64,000 nt of DNA from a virus: IMG/VR virus record IMGVR_UViG_3300043427_002233, positions 1-64,000 of that record, one strand, 5' to 3'. How positions within the stretch are numbered: position 1 is the stretch's first letter; each line of letters begins with the position of its first letter. A program made the position numbers and the translations under genes. Shown here piece by piece: positions 12,001 through 17,896 of the stretch. The notes below the pieces were generated by a model. The model worked only from the letters and a program-made list of their open reading frames with translations. It searched no databases and was not told the origin of the DNA.

Positions 12001-14725
12001 TAAATTGTGGCACTTCAACTTCCTTTCCGGAAGCGTCTTTAGTCTTAATGTTTGTAATTTGTAAATGTTCAAGATCAATAAGACCTTTGTCTAAACCACC
12101 AGCTTGACCAAGTTTAATAAAGTTTTCTTTATTCTTGATCAAAGAAGGAACGGTAACTTTCTTTAGAGATTCAAAAGCTCTAGCATTATCAACTAATTTA
12201 AATTTAGCTAAGTTAGCCATTGCTCCTTCAAAGTCATTGACAACTTTTTCAATACTCTTTAGTTTCTTAACATCATAGGTTTTACTAACATGAGAATCTG
12301 GTCCGAAGATATCACCCTTTAAAAGTGCATCTTTTTCGATTGCAAGTTTATTAGCAACGACGGATGTAAAGGTTTCAATAGCAGCTCTAGTACCTAAGAT
12401 GATTTCATTTAAACGGGATTCATTATATTTTCCAATAATTGCATCACGAACAAATGACATATCATTGTCATCTTTAAAAGTATTATGCAAATAATTCATT
12501 GCCTTTTGAATACCCAAGGCAGGATTTTTTTCAGTATCGCGAATGCGGTTAGCTTCTTTAACAGCTAAGCTAATTGTTTCGGCAGCTTTAATATCAGCAT
12601 CATTCTTACTTGCAGCTTTTTGTGTAGAAATTTCTAACATTTTTCCAACAATATCTGAAGAGTAAATGCGGTTTAAGTTACCAACTTGAGCAGCAACACC
12701 AGATGCGCCCATCTGCATATCATTACCACGGAACCCACCCATTAAGTTATTTTTAAATAACCAACCTTGGGTGACAAGGTTTTGTGGATCTAATAAATTA
12801 AGCCATGCTTGTTTGTCGAACATTTTACCAGTAGTAGCCAAAGAACTTTGGGTACCCATCGTTAAAAAGTTTTCCATCATATCCATTGCTGAGTTTGTAA
12901 AGACAAATGATTTACGTTTGCTAGCATCAGCAGCCCAACGTAATAATGAATCTGCGAATGTGTCATCTAAAGCACCAGCAGCTTTAATGTCTGCAGATTT
13001 TTGGAATGTTGATTTCCACCAGTTAGCTAAACGAGTAGTAGCTGGCGTATCACCGACAGATCGTAGCAAGAAGGATAAACCAAAGTTTAAACCAGTCATC
13101 GCTAAAGCACTACCGATAATTTCATTATCATCTAAATCTAAAAATTCTTTAGATGCAGTTAAGGATGCAGTCGTAGTTGTAAAGTCTTTAACGGCTAAAT
13201 AACCAAGACCACGAACAGTGGCTTGAGTTGCAGTTAAGACGGCATTGGATGTACCAGCGCTGTAAACACCTTGTGATAAACCAACGACGCCGTTGATTGC
13301 GTTACCAATGTTTCGTAATCCCCACGTTGTAAATCCTTTAAGTCCACCATACTTAACGACTTCTTTACCTAAAATCTTTTGACCTTCTTTAGAAATACCT
13401 AAAACAACTTCTTTAGTTCCAACGCCAGATAATCCGCCACCAATAGCTGATAGTGCAAACATACCAGCAAGGTAACCGACTGCTCTTGATGTACCACGTC
13501 CAATACCTTCGAAGTCAATCGAACCATCGGCTTTAGTAAATCCAGTTCCAGTAGAATAAACATTATTACCAAACATATATGATCCAGCTTTTGCACCTTC
13601 TACTTCTACGTAGAGATCAGCGAGCTTATCATATTCCCAGTTTCCAGTAAATAAATTTTCAATCGTATCGACAAGACCAACAGTTCCATACATAAATAAA
13701 TCAGCAACGCCAGCGACAGCGCTAAGTGCACCTTGTACAACTTGGTCGCCATAAACGCCAAACATGCCGTCGACTTCAATACGATCTAAAGATCCGTCTT
13801 CGTTGTAATACGAAATAGCTTTTGTGTCTGGAGCATCTGATCCAGCTTCACGAACTTTGTAAAGCATACCATCACGATGTAAGTAGTAATCAATCTTACC
13901 ATCACCGTCTACATCTACAGTAGGATTAAATCCTCTGAGTAAACCAGCTTTATAAAGTTTAATCTTTTCTTCATCCGATTCAACGATAGTATCAAGTTGT
14001 TTAAATTGTTCTTCGAAAAGTTCACGAACTTTTAAAGGGGGTAATTTATTTTTATCACCTAATTGTCCAAGAAAAGAGTTTTGAATATCGAGCGTATTAC
14101 TTTCTGCATACCAAACTTCGTTTTGATAAAGCGTTTGAGCTTGTTGCAAAAGTGATGCGAGATAACTTGGATTATCAATTGGCGAATCATACATCCCTTG
14201 TTTACGCCGATTATACCAATACAAAGAAGAGGTCATATCATGACCATCTGCTTTTAATAAATCTTGTCCATAAGCTTTATACAAAAATGTTTGATAGCCA
14301 AGTTTACCACTTGCAACATCTTGCTCCAGCTTTTTAATTTTTTCTTCGCGTAATAATATTTTTGCGTCGATATCGAATCCGGTTGGAACGAACTTATTCG
14401 TATTATAGTATTCGGTGAATGATTCGTTCGCTTTTAATCCAACAGCCGCACGCAATTCATTGGCTCTAGTTACACCTAACTTTTCGCCATATAATGATTT
14501 GTTTACTTCTGGTAAATTATAAGTTGGCGCGTCACTCACTCGGACTACACCGGATGCGAATTGCACTGCACCATCTTCTCTGGCTCGTTTGATTCCTTCA
14601 TCTTCGAAGCTATTAAGATCGAATTCTACTTTAGGTAGTTCAACTTTAACTTCGGGTGCTGTAACTTTTACAGCGAAGGGATCTTGAGACTTGCCAAATC
14701 GAGGGTCGAAATTCTGACCATCCAT
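1..14725 (-). CDS. Giant two-barrel virion RNA polymerase polyprotein-like protein (3' end beyond window)
   Basis: The frame is open from ATG 14725 (site AGAGGAG) to the left edge, at least 4,908 residues, with the stop outside the window. I checked the frame at the start, at 3310 and at base 2. Residues 3806-3810 read DVDGD. About 40 residues upstream is a segment LNVMRHP...GSIASLKVKIL that matches the beta-prime NRAPTLHRLGIQAFEPVLI region, followed by a spacing like that before NADFDGD. This is the magnesium-binding loop of two-barrel RNA polymerases. I could not place the partner lysine barrel with confidence. The N-terminal part has hydrophobic, glycine-rich stretches near residues 325-350, 413-435 and 533-553, and an EF-hand-like loop at 271-282. 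Single-chain polymerases of crAss-like phages are packaged and injected with the DNA to transcribe early genes; that role is inferred here. Most of the chain has no recognisable family. Candidate promoter -10 TACAAT at 14750-14755. Confidence 0.8.
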   Translation of the reverse strand, partial: MDGQNFDPRFGKSQDPFAVKVTAPEVKVELPKVEFDLNSFEDEGIKRAREDGAVQFASGVVRVSDAPTYNLPEVNKSLYGEKLGVTRANELRAAVGLKANESFTEYYNTNKFVPTGFDIDAKILLREEKIKKLEQDVASGKLGYQTFLYKAYGQDLLKADGHDMTSSLYWYNRRKQGMYDSPIDNPSYLASLLQQAQTLYQNEVWYAESNTLDIQNSFLGQLGDKNKLPPLKVRELFEEQFKQLDTIVESDEEKIKLYKAGLLRGFNPTVDVDGDGKIDYYLHRDGMLYKVREAGSDAPDTKAISYYNEDGSLDRIEVDGMFGVYGDQVVQGALSAVAGVADLFMYGTVGLVDTIENLFTGNWEYDKLADLYVEVEGAKAGSYMFGNNVYSTGTGFTKADGSIDFEGIGRGTSRAVGYLAGMFALSAIGGGLSGVGTKEVVLGISKEGQKILGKEVVKYGGLKGFTTWGLRNIGNAINGVVGLSQGVYSAGTSNAVLTATQATVRGLGYLAVKDFTTTTASLTASKEFLDLDDNEIIGSALAMTGLNFGLSFLLRSVGDTPATTRLANWWKSTFQKSADIKAAGALDDTFADSLLRWAADASKRKSFVFTNSAMDMMENFLTMGTQSSLATTGKMFDKQAWLNLLDPQNLVTQGWLFKNNLMGGFRGNDMQMGASGVAAQVGNLNRIYSSDIVGKMLEISTQKAASKNDADIKAAETISLAVKEANRIRDTEKNPALGIQKAMNYLHNTFKDDNDMSFVRDAIIGKYNESRLNEIILGTRAAIETFTSVVANKLAIEKDALLKGDIFGPDSHVSKTYDVKKLKSIEKVVNDFEGAMANLAKFKLVDNARAFESLKKVTVPSLIKNKENFIKLGQAGGLDKGLIDLEHLQITNIKTKDASGKEVEVPQFKLGGEVLSDDLVKLLMPYVGQIGKGKANNLAKFTLIDLPTDGSSEGQAARLKLVGLLNTLSEIAKVDSKAGMIQPIYQLRDGTYLIPAFHDGLKITTFKKLHEVLVGLYGVKYNTSSKEKSLSFKDLFLGIQGKAYTGSKEDNIVASGFLNKLINNNFISLLDASYILSGTEFAKLNSDPNINLNNLTGIKQAIDLNEGIRLYQDFKTKAGVDPNTRDQGVVDKARKAFEDYYTNLSPELQILIASREGFSAQELGKFIAQNPIEDKSRLLSFFKTLSENLGSKEAISEDKEFYDSVVNTVINLTGAQKVLTESLPEAVLSKLQNFAEIKVSGRNVNTVVAALLGKVKSTQDLRLKALDFTTEDIKLAIQEVRAKLVNADKSEWKDSDTLNLEQQIKTLVFKAKAESITENLFYGNTNSFKNAILEIYNSKPAVSIEEQTKQGPKVGDVLPGGEKVEPIDEGTLDGLNKLEKIFGIDLSSAKLKLTSSFGNSSPLLGKYARTFSDAVSQIIIGLQKIKDENLDLDNLDISNPNVKRLLGFLMYVKNGSKVLLEELNNDVIFTKENIRSLISILDTLNAQASFADTRNELDFGSLLIEFLPSIRSYFNNARFEKSRQVEIAGTKIGGNFVINTKDQPILEKLIFSSLFDQTLLDVLSPGKDAVLSKAQATEETLVPKKLFGETPPNEKTYLNYPGEFKIVSINGKDFFVEGNRAFALVEYKGVKIPFYFSSGEGDKYTASNPIGQRGAVPKRWYFSYGYNPSDRKSFSSWVNKPSTPIIVNFGRSKVVRAMSEFLQDTLKLPALSPNDIADDKDIAFYNEGLKPVDFLGMPLQNTLMSEAKPFYDNAKVVEDRIKLIDPEAANKNEKISNIVTKDSFTQAIAPVFKLKSKPVEVVVNIPEKELNTGFSRNRFDENKNLQKIVLETVLGNPDNIKRLFDLGDEKLHIQKAMDLYEKIFIKDTISQKSSGKIILNINELLGREQARFLQAAQSSNKRDQILSSTDTDSKLTQVFGEKFVSWAKLNLNSEMFTVENLVHLYKDRLVNGTLEFNFQLIDGRIRINSPEERVLLETILRGLNYELYDIGETLENIPGIYFKAQHEDNAVDIEFEKNGKALFLKALSDEGSVKWTDVAEDAYIKTLDLKESIINRTSNLNFIDDNTQFAFGAKDKKLPRFVGSTDFSISNKFLSIFNALDLNLKQGRNGGALFKAYFMARRLNHNASSIDINLKKNNFVMETIDAIDEFVKTSKKKIFEKTLVFSEMILSEDNIKEFKDNGDLYNFVYLKDYDDKSGRNLKIYQVVPKDNFKELAFDYINKNGTVNFRFILPLELSSKISAQEQFNTRELNISQGDNIAVSNTSRLNTLQTTGYDMVNFIQTKIGVFSEEFIRDVYLDTVSFIKRGLGLESKIVDMLKNKTYKEIMTMGDTKVTGEDVLLKDTIYYEMLNRFLLGARQLSDSIMKELGTENAELNKILSDKDVRESLGDQLTILLDDIRKKTVTLDTADHPRINKIVTSVNKILNRKVLNNGFASVNNIQALGYGPESEGKAIVDSYEIASLGVNNKFKAKITNKDVFEIFNTMVYDQNFKILNATTKEGQINPVVSKIQSLVSTADTTGEEKLSIFVDHLYRLDENEFDQIISFMKSKGVKASSLSSLKKKYKTILDNSVYHEAMFKNRTESDFYSEERLITLSNLPSATRRNVLTYFENDSEKSKKQLTDFLNNQMKKPVSSSSAAAKMIKASGVDIQKSNPYISLISNLKNAIEKDVDSPLTASRLVQNLQHSEFLGKYMFNIIELSKNVHKVMNAQNIKIGVEDATKIAFTILNQSTGVTYDKFFANTFFFDTKTNTIKSVTGSGASSDSFGYIAYQYIKDYVSAEPGRIIAFQVDKDALLSSSRSAVGSVRFMILDENNQRQMRTLVNQFVNNERNQKRLAELPPLKSNQEKFATVLSRYTTQSDRYDMITTALTKLKIPHQYARSIARQIFFNGQNVQVGSPKDSFNYAKTMNTINLNNPNYRTSNIKENNVQKSLNDSVYFINVNELPSDYLRTLRVAADEFEKSLPKANGYRDDVLKVVDLIIEKGTKHIDVVNLMEAFKNKTLGRKSQAGEAIDLLSQSIFGNEFTLQKFTQDVMALYILKKNDGATHNFLLLDNNINDIMTRATQQNRLEFTTDNGKKYTSEELLRNDWFASDVESAFYIDKKGNEVPLVLEVSVGKYKGLPDIRKTSDNDEQLEGTIKRIVVPAYYEGKVINRASLALLTKLTDLDKQIEFLFPEYYAKVYKRFGDSARNVWNNYLDNVDSIVLNKTNGISKSPLTSGSYLVREFRKLGYDGTQVLISFNGKNFDFGSKEKDGVLIASGILPANDTFFKNSQVDIFSDIYVNQRFDVGSYSDQQGYALIDLARKLNINYENAHVSDSDVDVTAKAAVKLLAVTSNANRITTNILNVMDDLLSNLNVTRKDIPLETLVKNVPLLNKTFLSDDTNEFIKNYKEVFNPKNLTDFNKAVNTIISQLKDYLDTVEKEVKRKQIKELVREELGNRYNFFEKIQKNSNEIATVFEYFIERSEKFISSNKYDDNTLLDKTEDDYKNRPALLRIFDLLKEVFGDEIQGKVNPNEESNIDENGVVTQKPGKTLSAYGYERLLSLNPDQLFDLMAKQIPIKSFGFATGRTISKADFEDFKKTNNGSKLQNYIDQLRERDDNLLGKINDEEKRYSLLTKFTYNYDSLFGSVISGFDKSIQDIILNEAATPFLRNLGLSDSQYRNRINDKGLKLDDSNFIRTLKGLVNNSSFGSTFHYTAFYSQVNQADYNMKYEMANGNTESIGANEIGMTAKQYEDSTGISVENAKALFNVSQGGDIYLNVMRHPVDKIGSIASLKVKILADTPENRRTSFLMNTDTLFAVLAGDVDGDNISILSPTKGSAEFNSRLFKYLRKGNDLISRSILKLNNPKSIENDVVLKLTLKYGNQIFTSWINNKSKKDSDRFVLSKGKKTFDVLRSERKQELINWLSNDKADMKLIGEKDIDKIADDILKYAWLQEYDLNVFLVGAGKFYYTSNTQDNSEENLRAFKALSFAKTRNFGAQAIADTSTGYYANLKNRIAENFKGKDVKFLLNYSVAGLTEESQEYILANLSQFKQNLVSEITESFNRKELFINENDFKILLKGISDEKATVVDILSYLTKLDALIMESKEFGDEYVKSYQAFTELDKDILQEKENFNVGLLQNYAKTLGIEGVENIFDLSLLQNNVFEKLANYSKGNFWASSGSSAGRKEDLLRGLQKLEDLANKNLGEDVDSNIRYHESVAGITDEEGFRADIHSNIMVVFDKEMFQDSLPIKAQDVYLYNEDSLESLKSVKAFMYSVNSVDKKLVKILLDNKDDVLKNSITLSNGEVIPAGYKFINYEQLKNGSSKLLFVKTTDFEPGTKFIVPGTKNFKSTLGGAVKSETALGKVIKSFDKAVDFVYSSDGIDYKNFTPLVGKFFNKDNVTYYDRSNQETKDPSQAAYAIFKEVPMQLTQVGFETRRKTNNVDDIILSTSKRNIFGNVLFGNSLIKVDSNDPTKITFSSELISKGSKALDVLNQPTLIGNNAAYLHGSLINFIALKYSGLSQNEITLKFASYAKEFDLGSIDSIKNFWYIIDTYYNGSIQNLYPKLNDMEQIILSDNLYSTFFDSENGRIIKSIDEIKGLSKNEGFQRQVGGYNSVDGQFRPAGKNERLIARRLENTIFNNKYKGSLVFDNTFGYMSNLEYLNYIINAHNMSNKDKAGFKPISFIKSNDAVDASLLKILNVGMGVGSSLYDGFEAVNLRDALIETVPQNYGSSFIDQKTGDIIEGIIQQVKTKNFAPSEFSEKRKPNDFQNTLSNYTNLIGSTNMQFDSDAKRYTNTQLKRLSSINTNKNSSTGTTLRQSEVRALKYILNSAAKAKNINERVALFGYNPKVYAPLSVTGVAVNENDNRLSLGYDTEFVETSFGSFENDIKQKLNSRRFMDLFDFKSDSLEESLNKASQFDEITA

Positions 14726-14749
14726 ATTTATAATCTCCTCTAGTTAATT

Positions 14750-14780
14750 ATTGTATCACAAATAAAATAAAAGTGTACAA
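14750..14780 (-). promoter_or_regulatory. Candidate promoter of the giant polymerase gene
   Basis: On the minus strand, TTGTAC (14780-14775) and TACAAT (14755-14750) are separated by 19 bases, 25 bases before the ATG at 14725. The spacing is long and the -35 imperfect, so this is a moderate host-sigma-factor candidate. The leader contains the ribosome site AGAGGAG. Confidence 0.4.
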
Positions 14781-14785
14781 CAAAA

Positions 14786-15394
14786 TTAAATATATTTAAA
14801 TTTTAATTCGGACAACAAACGTTTCTTCGTACCTTTATTCTTATCATTGACATGGCGCCTAAAAGATGATAAGGAAACATCCAGCTCTTCGGCAGCATCT
14901 TTCAAAGATTCATAAACAACCCAGTGTTTATTAAGTAAAACCGCAATTTTCTTACCTCGGTGGCTATGATCGAAAGCTTCACCCGGTGGAACGATCAATA
15001 GATTCTTAAAGCTACAGTTCGTCATCTTCCGGTTACGATGATAGATTTTGGAGTTCGGAACCCACAATCTAGAGAACGTCATCGCCACTAACTTTTTTAA
15101 AGGATATCGACGGTGATCGATAACAACCGCAAGGTATTCTTCACGTTTACTTTGCTTATTACGTTTATACAACTTCGTTGGTAATCTTTTAAAAAGGCTA
15201 GCGACCGGACCATTTTCCTGAAGATCACGTTTCATATACTTCTCCACATAACCTCTGGAGTTAACATAATATAAACAGTGAGCCGTCTCTTTAAAGAGGC
15301 GACGGTAATGTTCCCAATTCAAACGACGATGTTCCTCAAGATCCTTGATGGTATCAATCGTCATGCTGGCAATAAATTCTAATTGTTCTTTCAT
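14786..15394 (-). CDS. HNH-like endonuclease or DNA-binding protein with C-terminal helix-turn-helix
   Basis: 202 residues. The middle of the protein resembles the H-N-N part of HNH homing-type nucleases: YPLKKLVAMTF near 97-107, then H119, N126 and N131 in the context YHRNRKMTNCSFKNL. The usual second histidine next to H119 is not seen, so activity is doubtful. The C-terminus (about 155-190) looks like a NUMOD1-type helix-turn-helix (LKDAAEELDVSLSSFRRHV). Proteins like this are free-standing nucleases or their decayed relatives in phages; DNA binding is the safer guess. It has its own strong promoter and the ATG sits 7 bases after the -10 box with no ribosome site, so the message should be leaderless. 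It lies just upstream of the giant polymerase gene. Confidence 0.6.
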   Translation of the reverse strand: MKEQLEFIASMTIDTIKDLEEHRRLNWEHYRRLFKETAHCLYYVNSRGYVEKYMKRDLQENGPVASLFKRLPTKLYKRNKQSKREEYLAVVIDHRRYPLKKLVAMTFSRLWVPNSKIYHRNRKMTNCSFKNLLIVPPGEAFDHSHRGKKIAVLLNKHWVVYESLKDAAEELDVSLSSFRRHVNDKNKGTKKRLLSELKFKYI

Positions 15395-15401
15395 CTACTT
15401 T

Positions 15402-15431
15402 ATTATAAACACAAAAGAAAACAGTTGTCAA
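15402..15431 (-). promoter_or_regulatory. Consensus sigma-70/A promoter for a leaderless gene
   Basis: Minus strand TTGACA (15431-15426), 18 bases, TATAAT (15407-15402), then 7 bases to ATG 15394. The -35 lies in an inverted repeat GTTGTCA/TGACAAC (15424-15446), which with the T-rich stretch after it could also end transcripts of the upstream gene. The + strand 11-mer CAACTATTTGC at 15429-15439 recurs at the promoter near 39370. Confidence 0.75.
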
Positions 15432-15616
15432 CTATTTGCTGACAACCGTATCGTTCCGCCAAACTCATCTTCTTTTTCATCGACTTCATAGAACCAGTTC
15501 GACATAAACATCGCGGCAGCTTTGAGACGATGTCTCGACGCGAAGCGTCCGGCGAATTTAGTCCGACCATGTCGATCGATTTCATACAGCGAGTAGATCT
15601 TAATCTTCTTGACCAT
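15428..15616 (-). CDS. Small basic protein of unknown function
   Basis: 62 residues, not recognised. It is rich in basic and aromatic residues (KKIKIYSLYEIDRHGR..., ending in SANS). The ATG at 15616 lies 12 bases after AAGGAGG, a slightly long spacing; a GTG overlapping that site leads only to a short blocked frame. A second frame over the same bases (15403-15585) has no ribosome site and is rejected. It is the last of four small genes before the HNH-like gene. Confidence 0.55.
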   Translation of the reverse strand: MVKKIKIYSLYEIDRHGRTKFAGRFASRHRLKAAAMFMSNWFYEVDEKEDEFGGTIRLSANS

Positions 15617-15619
15617 CGG

Positions 15620-15704
15620 GTGCGCTCACCTCCTTGAGTCCCATCATAGCACCACCTGTGGTCAAATCGTTTTGTAAAACGCTTACATTTTCCTGAAAGC
15701 CGTT
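15620..15704 (-). promoter_or_regulatory. Short intergenic stretch with three small palindromes
   Basis: Between two minus-strand genes. It holds CTGAAA/TTTCAG (about 15692-15707, touching the upstream gene end), CGTTTT/AAAACG and ACCAC/GTGGT. They could be operators or RNA hairpins. No T-run typical of a terminator follows them. Confidence 0.3.
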
Positions 15705-15941
15705 TCAGAAATTCATCGTCACGGTTTTCTCGAACAACGCTTTCTCTTCTGGCTTATCCCACTTGATCATCAAGTTGGTACGTAGTTGGCCATAACGAGC
15801 GGTCAGATGCGTCTCTTCATCGACAAAGTTTAAACCGCCGTAACTTCTAAATCCCGATAAAGCCTTATTCACTTCGCTAACAATATGCTCCGGCGAATGC
15901 CCAACTTGAATCAACAAGTCATCCCGAAATAAATAAAACAT
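15705..15941 (-). CDS. Small hypothetical protein
   Basis: 78 residues, not recognised. Mixed alpha/beta composition starting MFYLFRDDLLIQVGHSPEHIV. Its ATG at 15941 overlaps the last base of the upstream stop codon, so it is probably translationally coupled to the 109-residue gene. Part of the small operon driven by the promoter at 16729. Confidence 0.6.
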   Translation of the reverse strand: MFYLFRDDLLIQVGHSPEHIVSEVNKALSGFRSYGGLNFVDEETHLTARYGQLRTNLMIKWDKPEEKALFEKTVTMNF

Positions 15942-16270
15942 TATTTTTTTACTTTCTTCTTAACTGGCTTATCTCCATCCGTATCTCCCCGGGCAACGGT
16001 CCATACCGGTTGATCGTCTAAATGATCAAGCCCATCTTCGAGTTCTGATTTAATATCTTTCCAGGTTCTTAACCCTTCATATTCTTCTTCGATTAATTCA
16101 AATGATTTACCTTCGAAAACAGGGTGAACGAAAGAAATAATAAAGCGAATCTCATTCGTGTTAGCAAGTTCGGCATCGGCTTCGATCTTTACTTGATAGC
16201 CATTCTTCGTTAGATGTTGAGCGATTGAGTTGGCGGATTCCCAGCCAACGACTGAAATTTCTCCGGACAT
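15941..16270 (-). CDS. Hypothetical protein with lysine-rich tail
   Basis: 109 residues, not recognised. The N-terminus (MSGEISVVGWESANSIAQHL) suggests a small alpha/beta domain; the end is a charged KPVKKKVKK tail that could bind nucleic acid. It starts three bases from the end of the upstream zinc-ribbon gene, behind AGGAGG. Confidence 0.6.
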   Translation of the reverse strand: MSGEISVVGWESANSIAQHLTKNGYQVKIEADAELANTNEIRFIISFVHPVFEGKSFELIEEEYEGLRTWKDIKSELEDGLDHLDDQPVWTVARGDTDGDKPVKKKVKK

Positions 16271-16272
16271 AT

Positions 16273-16722
16273 TTAGTCCTCCTTATTTTCTTTATAATAC
16301 TCTTCTATCGCAACGAAGTCAACCATTAAATCTTTATCTAGTTTTTGATTAAGTTCAAGAGCACATTGATCACAGTATGGCGAGATCCAACCCATGGATA
16401 TTTTAGTAGCAGGTTTGCCACAATGAATACAGATATAATAACTCATACGTTCGTATTTTGAGATGACATCATAAACTTCCCTTGATGCACCATGACAATA
16501 GAATCTTAACCCGCCAAACTTTTCTTTGACTTGAGTGATCAGCAACTCTTCACCCTTAAGTGCTGTGGCAATCTCTTCCATCATCTGTTCGCCGAAGGCA
16601 ATCCTCCAGCCACCCGGCATTCCATCTAACCAGGTTACTTTAGTCGATCGGTCATACTTACCGGTCATAAGATTCCTCAAACGAAGGAACGGATATTTTT
16701 TAAGAAGTTCTTTATTATTCAT
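16273..16722 (-). CDS. Zinc-ribbon protein with QVKEKFGGLRFY motif
   Basis: 149 residues. It has two CxxC pairs (C98/C101 and C117/C120), which should bind zinc. Upstream of them is the stretch ITQVKEKFGGLRFYC (about 62-76), which I recognise as a hallmark of a family of short hypothetical proteins found in phages and bacteria; its function is unknown. It is the first gene of a four-gene minus-strand operon. The start codon lies 6 bases after a TATAAT box and has no ribosome site, which predicts a leaderless message. Confidence 0.65.
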   Translation of the reverse strand: MNNKELLKKYPFLRLRNLMTGKYDRSTKVTWLDGMPGGWRIAFGEQMMEEIATALKGEELLITQVKEKFGGLRFYCHGASREVYDVISKYERMSYYICIHCGKPATKISMGWISPYCDQCALELNQKLDKDLMVDFVAIEEYYKENKED

Positions 16723-16728
16723 GGTTCT

Positions 16729-16757
16729 ATTATACTACTTTCTGCATTAATTGTCCT
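16729..16757 (-). promoter_or_regulatory. Promoter of leaderless zinc-ribbon gene
   Basis: Minus strand AGGACA (16757-16752), 17 bases, TATAAT (16734-16729), then six bases to ATG 16722. The -35 keeps GACA. Confidence 0.6.
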
Positions 16758-16854
16758 TTTAAATATGCAGTAATAGGATTATTCTAATATAATAGAAAGG
16801 CATAGTCTAACCCCTAAACCCAAAAATTCTGTGGAGCGTGCTAGTATATATTAT

Positions 16855-16898
16855 TGATGTTGTTAGTACCATTTGTGATTGTGTGATGTTGTTAGTAC
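16855..16898. repeat. 15-bp direct repeat
   Basis: TGATGTTGTTAGTAC occurs at 16855-16869 and 16884-16898, 29 bases apart start to start. The spacing is close to three helical turns minus two bases, so two protein copies could bind one DNA face. Iteron- or operator-like. Confidence 0.55.
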
Positions 16899-17079
16899 TG
16901 TTGTTGTGTTGTGGGGGTGCCTTCCCTACCACCAAACCAAGAAATACTTCCCCCACGTACCCCCAACACTAATAGTAACACTTAACACCCCCAAAAGTAC
17001 TACCCTACCCTATATATATACCATACATATATATATATACTCTCTCTCTACTATTATCCAACGATAATGAATTTGACAG

Positions 17080-17250
17080 AAGCCCTAGTGGCGTATGAAC
17101 GTTTGGGGTTTGATCGTAAGAATTAGATCGGCCCTGTCACTAGAGCCCTATACTAAAGTTTCCCCGAGCAACCGGATGACATTGCGTGTTCAGAACCCTT
17201 ATCGGGATGTCCCCTGGTTTATCGCTCGCAAAGTGATGGTCAAGATATGG
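17080..17250. other. GC-rich stretch with nested stems, possible structured RNA
   Basis: This stretch is clearly richer in G+C than the genome around it. CTAGTG (about 17085) can pair with CACTAG (17138-17143), enclosing GGG/CCC and GATC/GATC pairs. Further on, GACAT/ATGTC encloses CCC/GGG (about 17177-17210). I could not match it to a known RNA family or a tRNA. It may be an RNA or a DNA structure element. Confidence 0.35.
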
Positions 17251-17268
17251 CCATGTAACAATGCGTCT

Positions 17269-17367
17269 CCCCCTGGTCCCCTGATCCCCTACCCTACTTA
17301 TTCCCCTTACCCCCCCCTACCCCCTAGAATAGGCTACCCCTATTCCCCTAGTCCCCCCCACCCCCTA
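17269..17367. repeat. C-tract cluster (G-quadruplex potential on minus strand)
   Basis: At least ten runs of three to seven C lie within 100 bases on the plus strand, separated by short spacers such as TA, TTA or AGT. The minus strand therefore has many G-runs that could form quadruplexes. This is striking in an AT-rich genome. Confidence 0.7.
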
Positions 17368-17742
17368 GTATCATTTGGTACTTTTGAGTGTTACGACTAG
17401 TGTGCAGACGTTATGTCTCACGTGTGTGTGGTGTGTGTGTGGTGTGTGAGGTCTGCTAGTATCTTTAGTTTGATACTTTATGGTGGATCTCATGGAATTG
17501 GGTTAACTCTTTCTATTATATTATCTAGATCATTATGTATGTTTATAATATAGTTTACAGAAAAGTTTTTCTACAGCCCTATTTTTAGGGTAACTCTGGG
17601 GTAAAGCAAGCGTACACTCCATAACTCATTAAATCCATAGTGGGTTATGGTGTGTATGTTTACAGTTATGTCGAGTTATACTTTGGCTAATCTACTTTTG
17701 CCATTTTAACTTTGACTTAATGGAAACGTACACTGCAGAACT

Positions 17743-17756
17743 ACAGTATATACTGT
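17743..17756. promoter_or_regulatory. 14-bp perfect palindrome, candidate operator
   Basis: ACAGTATATACTGT is a perfect palindrome of the size bound by helix-turn-helix dimers. The repeated octamer CGTACACT lies upstream of it (17611-17618 and 17727-17734), and an imperfect inverted repeat CCATAACTCA/TGGGTTATGG lies at 17619-17650. Confidence 0.45.
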
Positions 17757-17812
17757 GTGTTTTATGTAGTGTTTCTTTATTGTTACATTACTTTTAAACT
17801 GAAGTGTATATT

Positions 17813-17896
17813 CCTATTTATATAGGACGCTGGGAAAAAGTTTTCCAATGGGGTTGAGTGCTTACGCCTCAACTTTATTGGTGAGCTTTAAGCTCA
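17813..17896 (+). promoter_or_regulatory. Four-hairpin leader before the first plus-strand gene
   Basis: Consecutive short stems: CCTAT/ATAGG (17813-17826), GGAAAA/TTTTCC (17833-17846), GTTGAG/CTCAAC (17853-17873) and TGAGC/GCTCA (17882-17896). They end just before the ribosome site GAAAGGGG. They could control or stabilise the leader, or serve as hairpin promoter elements for a virion polymerase. Confidence 0.45.

Noticed and set aside
13901-13915. First DVDGD (residues 271-275) as the polymerase catalytic site
   Set aside because: It is inside an EF-hand-like loop and lacks the upstream NRAP-like segment found before residues 3806-3810.
15403-15585. Alternative minus-strand frame overlapping the 62-residue gene
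   Set aside because: No ribosome site, and the frame at 15428-15616 has a better start and composition.
16879-17067. Plus-strand frame of 62 codons in the control region
   Set aside because: No ribosome site; it runs through C-tracts and TA/TC repeats with protein composition unlike the rest.
17095-17400. Plus-strand frame of 101 codons in the control region
   Set aside because: Its second half is proline/tyrosine from C-tract repeats, and it lacks a ribosome site.
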